Source of the DNA: Cepaea nemoralis
Lineage: Eukaryota > Mollusca > Gastropoda > Stylommatophora > Helicidae
Assembly (NCBI GenBank): GCA_014155875.1
Contig: JACEFZ010028138.1
Location: forward strand, 222,089-286,088
Direction of reading: 5' to 3'
Length of the DNA: 64,000 nucleotides
Below are positions 34,741-45,612 of this stretch, one piece after another. Below the pieces are notes generated by a model. The model was not told the DNA's origin, did no database searches, and saw only the letters and a list, made by a program, of their open reading frames with translations. Numbering within the stretch: the first letter of the stretch is position 1; every line of letters starts with the position of its first letter. A program made the position numbers and the translations under genes.

Positions 34741-35200
34741 AATTAGCTTGCATCTGGCAAGGCTCCAGGTAAGGATGGGATTCCAATAGATGTAATCAGA
34801 AGTGGGCAAGACACACTCGCTCTACAGATCCACAAGCTAATAGAGCTATACTGGCGAGAAGGACAAGTCCAACAGGATTTCAAAGATTCAAACATCATAA
34901 CGCTGTACAAGAACAAGGGAGATCGGAGCGACTGTAACAACTATAGGGGTATCTCACTTCTGTGTATTGTTGGGAAAGTATTTGCCAGAATTGTCCTGCG
35001 CAGACTTCAAGTCCTGGGAGATCAAGTCTACCCCGAATCACAGTGCGGCTTCCGTCAGAACCGGTCTACCATTGATATGATATTCTAATTGCGACAGATG
35101 CAAGAAAAATGCCGGGAACAAAATCAGCCACTGTTTATTGCCTTCATCGACCTCACAAAGGCATTCGATTTGGTCAGTCGTGAGGGTCTGTTCAAAGCAC
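34741..35200 (+). pseudogene. LINE-C RT, fingers and first palm segment
   Basis: It shows ASGKAPGKDGIPIDVI, NNYRGISLLC, SQCGFRQNRSTIDMIF and FIAFIDLTKAFDLVSREGLF. A TAG at 34743 replaces a likely Gln and a TAA follows the DMIF residues. The domain is cut after FKA by the LTR-like insert and resumes in frame at 37921. Confidence 0.9.
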
Positions 35201-35201
35201 T

Positions 35202-37920
35202 TGTCAGAAGTCGGGGTGCCCCACCGGCTAAATGAAAGTATTATTCACTGGCGAGCAACCCCAAATAGTCAGAAACTGACTAGGGACAAAATCTATATGG
35301 CTGAACTATAGATTAGGCCCATGAATATCCAACGTACAGCTCTAAGTGGCTCGTTACAAAATGAAATGAACTGTGCTGAATATTCGCCAAGGAATGGGAA
35401 AGAGAAGGTTAGCTAAGATAGATGTTTTAAGTCTAAATATATTAGTATAGACGACTATCTCAGTACAGGTTTTTCTCCCTGACTGCTCCCTTCCTTGGTG
35501 TCTAAGTGAACCCCCACCAATGTACACAACAACACGTATGCACAATTGGAATTAAAATATAACGAGAGAACTATGAGTTACAAGACTACAACATTTATTT
35601 ACTACTCATATTACACATGTAAGGTTTTTCCAGACGATGATGGATGCGTATGAGTTTCTGTACTACAGTAATCATGAAGGTGAAATGATTAATATACAAT
35701 ACGTAACTCTGAATCCTGTCTGGACCAGTGAGAGATCAGCAACTCTCCAGTGGAAACCAAAAAAGAAACAGCTTGCCGGTATTCTGACGATCCTGTCAGT
35801 CCTGACACTCCTAGTCGTCACTCGTTCTTGAGATCTACAACATAGGTGCTCCTTGTGAGAGCTTGAAAGGAAGTCAAGAATGTGTTATATCTAGTTCTAC
35901 ATCAGCGCAATCCTAATTAAAACATATAACACAAACATATACAATGACCAGTCTGGCCAAGTTTACCTTCCAGCTCTACTGCGTTCACCATCCTCCTTCT
36001 CCCTACTGTCTTTAGTCTGGGACGGGCTTTTCAATTGTCTCACACGCCTGTAATGATTACATTTCTGCCGCCCCATGTCCATGTCGCTAATACAGAAATT
36101 CTGTGTCGTACAGCCGCTCCGTCCAAAGTTGGTTTAGCAGCTCACAGGATCGGTAATGGTATTATAATAATGCCTGATCATCCGGGCTTACAAGCCGTGA
36201 CCAGTAGCTGTGCCAGGTTTCCATGCATTACCGTGGACGCATGCCCACAATACACTGAGAAAGTTTAGCACCATATACCCTATACCAAGTGTGGGTAATG
36301 TCTGTACCATTACACCTCTGCTTCCAACACAATCATTGGCCAATGTGCCAATGCGCAGACAATAGCATAACACTTCATATTGGTAGGTTTGCATATGACA
36401 AATCAATATATCAAACCTCCAATACACATAAATATATTGATTAAACTAGACATATTATGATACTTTAACATCATAGCATAATGCACTAGTTAGTTTGTAT
36501 GTATACGAAATGAGACGTATATACACAAAAAGAATATGTACGAAGCATATTACTAGCATCGTATATTCATATGAAATTACACATACATACATCCAACATA
36601 TCCGTAAACATTATATTACTTCAAGATGGACATCTAATGATACTCAACATAATAGCATCAGGCATTATTAATGAGTACTAATATTGTATAGCTACAAAAT
36701 GAGATATACAACAAGTCTAATTGAAGTGACCACACAGACCAGCCATATTTGCTGAGCTGCCCGGTTTAATCACCACTTAGTTACTGCTGTTGTTAGAATT
36801 AAATAAATAGTCAGTTGACTATAATCTGTACAACAAATGCACACACCAAAAAGGCAACTAGGATAGTGTACAAAGAAAAGACAAGCATCTACCAAGACAC
36901 CTAAAAGTATATCTACACAAGATCTCCTTCCATAAGTTTCTACTTCTCAGAAGAGTAACACTTAAAGCACAATGATATTGAACACAGAACTTAGAAAAAA
37001 CACTCAAGTAACCTATGACAATGATAGTTCTTGCAATAACCTAGATCAGATATAGACTGAAAGTTCATATGTCTAAAAGACTGTTGCATAGTTACTAAGA
37101 AATCCTTCCTAGAAGCCAACATAATAATCATGCATATGACTACAAACATTGAGCTGGCTGCCTACCTGTTCTGAAGTCAGACTTAATCTAACATGAAACA
37201 GGCTAGGGACCCTATTTAAGCTGAATCCAGCAGACAGTATTATCTTATTGGCACCTTTCTGTCTGGTATGACAGAAACATGCTGACCTCCTAAGGTAATT
37301 AATTCTATTCAAGTGTTGGGCCAGTTCACGCCTCTTTTCCCATGCAGGCTGACTTATCTCCCCCTGGCAGTCATAAATGTGTTCTGAACCACTAACCCTC
37401 ACAATAGTGTCACACCTGGATGGTTTTGAGTTGCCAGCCCCAGATCAGTTTCACAGTTTGCTCTCCAGTGTCTGGTACAAAGTCCACAGGCCCAGTGTTA
37501 ATTGCCTCTGCCAGACATCCAACACCTAATTTCTGAATCCAGTCCGAATGGTTTATTATCCTTCTAACACCCAGCCTTTCTACCTGTCTACAGGAGTTAC
37601 TAGCCTCTAGTCAAGTTTAGGATCAGTTTTACAAGGTCTGTTCACACTCTGTTGAGTCTGTGTGAATGGCTGGACTTAGCATGTTTATAGCTCCAGGTTG
37701 CTTGTGTCAGGCCTGGGCAGTTTTAATTTCCACTCACAGTCGCGGTTCATTTAACACTGCATAACTGTGTGGTGTTATTATCAATTCTGGGTCTGTTTCT
37801 CCTTTCCCCAGCATTCTTTATGATAGAGAATTTCATTCCTTGTTCTGTAATATCTCTACATGGTTCATCAAAAGTGAACCGAAATTTGTTCTGGGAAGTA
37901 AAGGCTGCCAATTCGTGACA
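35202..37920. mobile_element. LTR-like 2719-bp insertion (probable solo LTR)
   Basis: It begins TGTCAGAAG and ends CGTGACA (TG...CA with 5-bp inverted TGTCA/TGACA ends), flanked by a perfect 5-bp duplication gcact (35197-35201 and 37921-37925). Deleting the insert plus one duplication restores LINE-C reading FKALKKVGCPSTLL without a base lost. Nothing inside looks like gag, protease, RT or integrase, and the ends are not repeated internally, so a solo LTR fits best. A noncoding element of other type is possible. I do not recognise the family. Confidence 0.8.
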
Positions 37921-39162
37921 GCACTAAAGAAGGTTGGCTGCCCATCAACTCTTCTGTCCATTGTGGAATCGTTCCACACAGGCATGAAGGGTATAATCAA
38001 GTTTGATGGCTCAACTTCAGAAGAGTTTGAAATCAAGAGTGGAGTTAAGCAAGGTTGTGTACTAGCCCCCACACTCTTTGTGATATACTTTTCACTTCTA
38101 CTGAAATATGCCTTTCGTGATCAGGATGACGGTATATACATTCACTCACGCTCAGATGGTGGCCTCTATAATGCTCAGAGATTGAAGGCCAAGACCAAAA
38201 TTAGCAAGGTACTAATCAGAGAGTTGCTTTTTGCGGATGATGCTGCGATTACGACCCACTCTGAGGAAGAATTACAACAGCTACTATCTGCATTCTCCAA
38301 TGCTTGTTCTGAATTTGGTTTAACAATTAACAAAAAGAAGACACAGATTATGTCACAAGGTGCACATGGTGTACCATCAATCTTTATTGACGACGCCGAA
38401 CTGGAGATAGTAGACCATTTGACATATCTAGGATCAGAGGTAAATAGCAAATTATCCCTCGATCAGGAAATCAACATCAGGATTGGCAAGGCAGAAACAA
38501 CAATGAACATGTTAGCAAAAAGAGTCTGGGAGAACAGGAAGCTTACTGCCAAAACAAAAGTCCTCGTCTACCAAGCCTGTGTCCTTAGTACTCTTCTTTA
38601 TGGCAGTGAAACCTGGACAACTTACTCACGCCAAGAGAAACGTTTAAACAGCTTTCATATGCAGTGTCTGCGAAGAATACTTGGTATTAAGTGGCAAGAC
38701 AAAATCACAAATACTGAAGTATTGGAAAGATCAGGTTGTGTGACGGTGTATTCCATGCTCAGTCTTCGTAGACTTAGATGGATAGGACACGTTAGGAGGA
38801 TGGATGATGGTAGAATACCAAAGGACATCTTTTTTGGTGAATTACAGACGGGTAGGAGATCTCAGGGTCGGCCTCTACTACGATACAAAGATGTGTGTAA
38901 GCGGGACATGATTGATACAGGCATTGATAATGCACATTGGGAGCACGTCGCCGCTGAACGTGTTGCATGGAGGGCAACTATCATAAATGGAATAAAGACA
39001 AAGGAGAAAATGATTGCAGATAAAGCACACACAGAGCGTGAGAGACGTAAGATGGTGCAAAATGGTGGAAATGACCATGTTTTCACATGCACCTACTGTG
39101 GGCAAACATTTGCAGCAAGAATTGGCCTTACCAGCCCCACTCGCCACCGCCATGGATCGTAG
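37921..39162 (+). pseudogene. LINE-C RT, palm to C-terminal zinc finger
   Basis: Open frame covering the rest of the RT: SGVKQGCVLAPTLF, LLFADDAAITTHSEEE (catalytic FADD), DHLTYLGSEVNSK, then the C-terminal region LNSFHMQCLRRILGIKW, RWIGHVRRMDDGRIPKD and GRRSQGRPLLRYKDVCKRD. It ends in a Cys2-His motif (FTCTYCGQTFAARIGL, then RHRH). The roughly 27 codons in frame before 37921 derive from the LTR-like insert, so the longer ORF starting at 37840 is chimeric. Uninterrupted from 37921 to the stop at 39162. Confidence 0.9.
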
Positions 39163-39237
39163 TTATTAAGCCTTTTTGAAGCACAATGTACCAAAGTATC
39201 GTCTGTCAAGACGGAAAGGTGCCAATGACTTGGTTCC

Positions 39238-39930
39238 AGTAAATATTCTTTAGTTTAGTTTAGTCGTTGGATCAACATCACGGCACACGGTTTAACCCAT
39301 CAGTGCTCCGTTTTCCTCCTAACTCAAACATGAGTCTGGAGAAACTCAGCTCAATGCACGAACTCCGTTGCATCGGCGAGGATCCTGAAATACTTTGGGT
39401 AGATTTTTAACTCGAAATTTTGCCCGGGCAGCGCCGTTAGGCTACTCTTTTTCGATTTCCAACTGCCAAGGCATGTTTTACGCGCGCAACAATACACACG
39501 GGCGTTCGATCTCACTACCCAGAGACCAGTGGAAATTTTATTACTGGAATTACTAGGTGGATTTTTTTAATATATCCCGGTCCTCATCGGGACCTGAACC
39601 CGGGACCTCCAGCACTCGAGGTGGACACCATACCTTGAGACCACTCATCTCCCAGTAAATATTCTTTATTATTCTTAAATCTTTCCCATCAAAGTTGATA
39701 TCTTCTAACATTTTAATCAGTTCATCACGCCTTAGTACAATCTATGAAGCACAAATATATGTCTTTCTGTTTCTCTATTGACCTTTCTATTAGTGTCCGT
39801 AGTGTATATATTGCATTGTTTGTGTCCTTTCCCTCCACAAATCCATACTGTTCTTCACTAATTTCCATTTTTATTTTCTTTCTGGTTCTTCTCGTTATGA
39901 TTCTGAGTAGAAGCCCAATCTGAGTGTTAA
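39238..39930 (-). pseudogene. LINE-D RT, upstream part
   Basis: Minus-strand residues LLLRIITRRTRKKIKMEISEE, EEQYGFVEGKDTNNAIYTLR, ERSIEKQKDIYLCFIDC and GKDLRIIKNIYW precede the palm at 32372. A SINE-1 copy (39253-39651) interrupts this part. The same family appears at 49150-50260, and a related one at 62645-64000. Confidence 0.8.
39253..39651 (-). mobile_element. SINE-1, full-length copy
   Basis: Reverse-oriented copy with its tRNA-like head at the right (box B ccgggttcaggtcccg on the minus strand) and a (CTAAA)n tail at the left. A perfect 17-bp target duplication ccagtaaatattcttta flanks it (39236-39252, 39652-39668). Confidence 0.93.
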
Positions 39931-40656
39931 AAAATACAATTTAATTGTATGAGTCTCATGCAGGCTTTTAAACACATGCACAGCAGCAATTGGCTATTGA
40001 AATCCTCTTTCAAATTTGTTGTCTCGCTAACTTGTTTGGTAATGTAAATAAATTATTTCATGAAGATATGCAAATCTGGTCAACTATTGTAAAGTTTTCT
40101 TGTAGTTCATTACATAAAATATATGTATGTGTCATCAAATTGGCTGGGGTTAGATCCCGGGTGGACAACCACTCAGTCAAAAGTAATTTTCTCTTGCTGG
40201 TGTTTAGTTCGGGGTGCAGTTTGAGATCCTTTAACTCTGCCAGAAGTCAGAAGGGACTAATTACCACCTCAGATCCCAGAGAGAAAACGCGGAACAAATG
40301 TCTGTTATGCTGATTGCAGACACCATCCCTAGATACTCAAGAAAACATCCAAGAAGTGGCTCGATGAAAAGATAAATTAATTTGGCTGTTCTTGGTATCA
40401 CCAGGAGTGAGAAAGAGGAATTATGATATACAGAATAATCTTGTTGCTTGAGGGCTGCATAGGCAAGGTACCTCCCTGACATATTCTACTCTTGGAATAT
40501 ATGTTCGAACCCCCACTAAATGTTCTACCAATGTGTGCATTCGATTACGCTACACAAATATTTGTAGACATTTAGAATTTATACGGACAACTGAGTTTAA
40601 TGTACAATACATGCAAAGTGCAAATACAATACATGCATTACATGCAACATGCAAAG
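39931..40656. other. Region without recognised gene
   Basis: AT-rich, with no convincing coding motif. It may be further decayed repeat sequence. Confidence 0.35.
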
Positions 40657-40799
40657 TATTTCAGGATCCTCGCCAGTGCTACGAAGTTCGTTCACTGAGC
40701 TGAGTTTCTCCAGACTTGGGTTTGAGTTAGGAGGAGAACGGAGCACCTATGGGTTAAACCCGTGTGCCGTGATGTTGATCCATCGACTAAACTAAACTA
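40657..40799 (+). mobile_element. SINE-1 3' fragment
   Basis: Matches the last about 140 bp of SINE-1 (gtatttcaggatcctcgcc to tgttgatccatcgactaaac plus tail). 5'-truncated. Confidence 0.88.
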
Positions 40800-41237
40800 G
40801 AATACATGCTTTTATCGATTGCTGTGATGACAGTATGATGTTGATTATAATAATGTTATACATAACTCATCTGGCTAAGAGGGCACATAGGTCATGCTTC
40901 CCCCAATGAGACACAGTTCACTGTCAGCTTGAAGGTGTCCAAATTTGCCCCTTCATTTGGCTCAGTCACTCCTTGATATGAGTTGTTGATGTCCATGGCT
41001 CCTAAGAGAGCTGAGTTTATAGCTTAGGAAATTCTGTCACAAGACTTCGTACATAAGTCGAACAGCACTAAATTATACTATTTCTCCAGTTAGGTGTCCT
41101 ATGAATGCTATCGTGAACGCGTCTGAAGTTGTCCATGCCTGTCTTTAAATATTCTCTTCATCCATGACGTGCTCTTAATTTCTTCCTCTTCTTTTTCACG
41201 TAGGATGAGTTACCGGGATGTATTAATTCCCAAATTC

Positions 41238-41390
41238 GGCACTCTTCCGAATTCCGGTCCCAAATAGCTCCGCAGTGAATAGGTCAGGGGTTAAGGGTTA
41301 GGGTTAGTTGTTAACTAAACACTTACCCTAACCCTTACCCCTGACCTATTCACTGCGGAGCTATTTGGGACCGGAATTCGGAAGAGTGCC
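41238..41390. mobile_element. Palindromic MITE with telomere-like core, copy 1
   Basis: 153 bp, almost entirely an inverted repeat with arms of about 70 bp, beginning ggcactcttccg and ending cggaagagtgcc. The centre holds gggttagggttag on the left and its complement on the right. A perfect 8-bp target duplication ccaaattc lies at 41230-41237 and 41391-41398. Noncoding; the 8-bp duplication is compatible with a hAT-like or related transposase acting in trans (inference). Confidence 0.9.
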
Positions 41391-41398
41391 CCAAATTC

Positions 41399-42036
41399 TT
41401 TTGAACCCCACTTTCCTTTCCTATCAATCAAAGTGACCAACGCTCTGACACGTGTCTTGAAACATGCATCCGCGATGCAACGGACGTTGCGTCGAACCTA
41501 CATTCTAATCTGCGGTTACCTCCTCACTTTCTCGGGAATTAATTAGCTTTATCTCCTTTGTTGCAGACGAGGTGTTAGGCCTGCATTGCCGTCTTAAGAG
41601 CACACGTCTGTCCGCTGAACGCCCTATCTCCCAGGCGCAATAAAGTGTTAGGCATATGTTCCCCTACGATCCTGGGTGGTAACCTAACACGTCAGTCTGG
41701 CTGAAAATCTTATCTCCCAGTCAGGACATTTAGAAGTGTTAACCGGTGAATTTTATAAAGTGGGAAGGTCGCACCTCTTTGTTCCCTTCTCTTCTGCCAA
41801 AACAATGCGAATTTGCAACCTTTGATAGAAAAGCCGCCTGGCTCCAATTTGTCTGTGTCTTATGTTTTATCTGGACATCAAAATTTCCTCAGACTACATT
41901 TATAGCGTGTCAAAATGTACTTTTCCATTGTTTTCAATTCTTGTTAGATTTTTCCTTATCCCTTTGTTGGGGACTCAGATTATTTTCAGGTGGGATTAAA
42001 TATATATTATGGAAATGCCAAAGCGTCTCGTCACAG
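41399..42036. other. Region without recognised gene
   Basis: No coding motif recognised. A short internal echo (gccctatctcccag near 41625 and aatcttatctcccag near 41705) is present. Confidence 0.3.
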
Positions 42037-43259
42037 TCTATATATATAAAAGAGAATGTGTGTTTGTTTGTTTGTTTGTTTGTTTGTCCTTTATGCGTTC
42101 CCGAACGGTCCATTCGATTGAGATGAAATTTTCTATAGATGTTGTTCTCACTCCCGCGGATCTAACTGAAATAGTTAGTTAGTTTAAAAACAGTTTTGTA
42201 CGTAATAAAACAACATTAATTAAAATATTGCAAGGGGACCTAACCAGAAAAGTTTATATCAAGGGACATTACTTTTAGTAGCATTGCTATATTACGTAAT
42301 TTAAATGATTGTTGCATTTTTCTTAAAGTTTTATAAATGTTTAAAGAAGTTATCTACAGTCATATGCGTTATAAACAAAGTGATAAAAACTTTAAGGCAT
42401 TTTCGAAGTTTTCATAAAAATAATGCATCTATTTTAGATGCCTTAAAATTTTCTAACTCATTTTTTTATTTCTCTTCGACATCACTACACTGAATAATGC
42501 AATTTTTTGGGGGAGTGAAAGTTAGTTGCATATCCTTTGAAGTACGCCGCAGTCAATCCAGCATTTATTGGGTGTTACGTTCAGTAGTTTCAGGTTGCCC
42601 TTTTTAGTTATTGGAATGAAGATAGTTCTCTTCCAATATTTTGGCCATATACCATATTTCCATATCTTCTACTACTACTATCTTCTACTATTCTAATATC
42701 AGTTATCAGTTATTAGTTGGGGTATCTTCATTGCACTCCGGACATATATATATATATAAAAGAGAATGATTGTTTCTTTGTGTGTCTTTTATGCGCTCCC
42801 GAACGGTCCATCCGATTGAGATGAAATTTTGTACAGGTGTTGTTCTCACTCCCGCGGATCCAACTGAAATAGTTAATTAGTTTAAAATCAATTTTTAATT
42901 TTTACACGAAAGAAAAAGGCATTACGAGCTTCAGAAACTGACAAGCAACGGGAAAGGGAGCATCAGAAACAGACGAGCAACAGGAACGTGAGCATCAGAA
43001 ACAGAAGAGCAACGGGAACGGGAGCATCAGAAACAGAAGAGCAACGGGAACGGGAACGGGAGCATCAGAAACAGGCGAGCAACAGGAATGGCAACGGGAC
43101 CATCAGAAACACGAGCAACGGGAACGTGAGCGGGAGCAGGGGCCGAACGCGTACTCTGTGCGCTTAGAGAAATGTATTTGAATGTATAATGACTACTTAT
43201 ATTAATTAAATGAGACGCTTCCCGCCAGGTGCCTGACGACGCCGGGTCGGGTCAGCTAG
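42037..43259 (+). mobile_element. Helitron-like nonautonomous element(s)
   Basis: The 5' end TCTATATATATAAAAGAGAA is followed by the ctttatgcgttcccgaacgg block. The 3' end gccgggtcgggtcagCTAG is followed by T, as expected of Helitrons (TC start, CTRR end next to T). A second 5' end at about 42746 has the same block, so a shorter element (42746-43259) is nested in or fused to a longer one. There is no Rep/helicase coding. No terminal inverted repeats or target duplication, as expected. Confidence 0.8.
42940..43140. repeat. Imperfect 27-33 bp tandem repeat inside the Helitron
   Basis: Units of the form agcatcagaaacagaagagc then aacgggaacggg repeat about six times with length variation. Confidence 0.75.
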
Positions 43260-43439
43260 TATTACATAAAATAACACAAAGTAATGCAGCTTTACAAAAC
43301 ACAATTACGGAAAACACAGGACGTTGCGATAACTAGTCTTTATCAACAAACAAATACATACACAAAACACAACATATACTCACAGAGATGACACTCCAGT
43401 GAATTTATTAAGGCATAAGTACGGGATGAGAAGAATGGA

Positions 43440-44760
43440 AAGATGAAAAAAATCTTTTGAGTAGAACCCAGTCAATGACATATCTTGGCGTGAGGCTTGA
43501 TCGTAGCCTGTCCTTCAGAGATCATGTCGATTATGTTATAATGAAAGCTCGAAAAGGTTTGTCACCAATGAGAGTCATGGCGGCTGCCAATATCGAGCAA
43601 AGACTGCTAATACTTCTGTTCCAAGGACTGGTGCTTTCACGCATCGAGTATGCCCTGGCCATCCTCACTGTCAGCCCTACACAGATTGGAAGACTTGAAA
43701 GGGTACAAAACGAAGCCATGCGCATCATTTTAGGCTGCACGAAAGACACCAGCTGTGTAGCAATGAGATACCTCCTTGACTTCCCGACAATGGACCACAG
43801 GATCAAGATCTGGAGAGCTCGTGCTTACTTAAAAATAAGTGTAGATGAGCAGCACCCTCTGCATGACGCTATATTCAGAGAAAAGGGTGACAGGCTAAAG
43901 AAAGGCAAATCATGGATGGGTCGGGCAAAAGATGTCGTCAGACAGGTCTGCAGTCTTACCAGTATCAACCCCGGCAAGGAATGGGTGCCGGTGCCTCCAG
44001 CTTTTAAGTGCACTTTCTCCTGCATTATCACACTCGACAGACGGTGCAGAGAGCAGAACCCTGTCGCTGTCAATGCAGAAGTCAACGCGCTCATCTATGA
44101 ACACTCAGATAGCCCCGAAGTGCTCATCTATACAGATGGATCTGTTGTAAAGCAGCAGAGAAGTGCGTGGGCATTTACAGCTCGTTCAGCTGGCTGAACC
44201 GTTCAAGAATCCAGTGGTGCCAACTCTATGACCACGAGCAGCATGACGATGGAGGTGATGGCTTTTATATGGCTGGAATCACAGCATTATACCAACGTGT
44301 GTGTACTAAGTGATTCAATGAGCATGATTCAGAAGATCGAAGCTGGATCTATACGTAGACAGTGAACTGAGTCGCTGCTGACGTCTGTTGTTCGTAAAGT
44401 CACCTTCATCTTCGTCCCGGGACATGCGGGAGTCGAGGGAAATGAACGAGCTGATAAACTGGCCGGCTCTGCACGGCCTGTAGATGGCTTGCCCATGGAT
44501 CGTGCCGACGTTATTAACGTCCTTAAAGATATGGCGAGAACAGAAGACTTTGACGTCAGTGAATCCACATCGCTGTCCAGGATGAAAGACTTGGGAGTAA
44601 GAATCGGCACAGCCAGACGCGAGAGGTACATCGGGAAAACAAGGCGCCTCGTCAACCAACACAGAACTGGCACTATTAGCCACCGGAGGCTGATGCATAT
44701 GCTGGGGGGAGGATCTGAGCACCTATGGACAATGTCCGGAGTGCAATGAAGATACCCCAA
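43440..44760 (+). pseudogene. LINE-A-related 3' fragment (RT end and RNase H)
   Basis: 5'-truncated copy starting in the RT thumb (MTYLGVRLDRSLSFRDHVDY; then LERVQNEAMRIILGCTKDT). RNase H follows with VLIYTDGSVVKQQRSAWAF, a stop, then SMTMEVMAFIWLE, CVLSDSMSMIQ and FVPGHAGVEGNERADKLA. It ends in the HRRLMHMLGGGSEHLW terminus. Two in-frame stops (near 44196 and 44364) kill it. It is better preserved than the copy at 5725-9675. Confidence 0.9.
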
Positions 44761-44980
44761 CTGATAACTGAGAAACTGATGAAAAAAATACAACAGAACA
44801 ATTAAGAGAAAATGACAATTTGAAATAAAAAGTGTGCTACTTATCTCAGAATTTCAGGCGGTGATACTCATATTATTGATATGATAGATGTTTATTGAAA
44901 CAGACTGCAAGAATAGGCGAGAAATGCAAAAGGGTGAACAACAGTAGAGCTGTTAAAATACAATGAGCAAAATGCAGGTC

Positions 44981-45270
44981 CACATGGCCGAATGGGTAAG
45001 AACGCGTGTTATTAAACATGCACTGTGCTGATGCCAAGGTTAGCGGCTCAACCCCTACACCGGACAGCTGGACTAAAATGTTGGCCTGTCGTCCTTGAGT
45101 TGGTGACGTAGGTTACAAGTACCTCTAACGTCGGAGTGGGTTCACCTGATGGCGAGGGGCACTGTTAATAGGGAAAGCTAATCCACACGCAAAATTCAGT
45201 CCATCACTACTGTAAATAGTGTGTATGGACTTCGCTTGAGTTCAAAGCGAGCGAGTGCAAAAAAACAACA
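44981..45270 (+). mobile_element. SINE-2, tRNA-derived
   Basis: The head gtccacatggccgaatgggt resembles a tRNA 5' end with box A, and ggctcaacccc resembles box B, about 60 bp further on. A body of about 200 bp ends in an A-rich (aac)n tail. It differs from SINE-1. No clear target duplication was found. Confidence 0.65.
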
Positions 45271-45499
45271 ACAACACATTAACCAGTTTTACAAGAAGGC
45301 AATCACAAACGACCAACATGGATGATGCGGCTAGAAAGCCTGGATCAGCACACACAACAATATACCGTCAAAACCTAGACACTGACTGACATACGGTGCT
45401 CATCATGCAGTTTGATGTTAATGCCCTCAGATTTAATTTAGACGTCTCCCGAACCTCAGCTAAGTTACTTTTTTTGCAGTTATAATAAGCTTTTACCAG

Positions 45500-45582
<83 letters not shown>

Positions 45583-45612
45583 GTGTGTGTATGTGTGTGT
45601 GTGTGTGTGTTG
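45500..45612. repeat. (TC)n then (TG)n microsatellite
   Basis: About 76 bp of TC repeats followed by tatgtgtgtg repeats. Confidence 0.95.

Larger units (their letters stand above)
32383..39227 (+). mobile_element. LINE-C full-length copy (copy 2), split by an LTR-like insert
   Basis: About 4.1 kb of LINE sequence once the 2719-bp insert is removed. A 10-bp target duplication acttggttcc flanks it (32373-32382 and 39228-39237), and removing it restores LINE-D reading KNIYWNQVAAIK. The order is 5' UTR, endonuclease, RT, a C-terminal zinc-finger-like motif, and a 3' end of GGTGCCAATG. It is defective through several in-frame stops and a 146-bp tandem duplication. It belongs to the group of endonuclease-RT LINEs often mislabelled craniofacial development protein 2 in invertebrate gene sets; the clade (RTE- or CR1-like) is not resolved. 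Confidence 0.92.

Noticed and set aside
35637..36268. Small ORFs inside the LTR-like insert as gag or accessory genes
   Set aside because: Short, without zinc knuckle, protease or other retroelement motifs; no support beyond length.
41290..41340. Interstitial telomere as a chromosome-fusion scar
   Set aside because: The TTAGGG-like motifs lie in the centre of a palindromic element with an 8-bp target duplication, and a second copy exists at 59027. Transposition explains them better than fusion.
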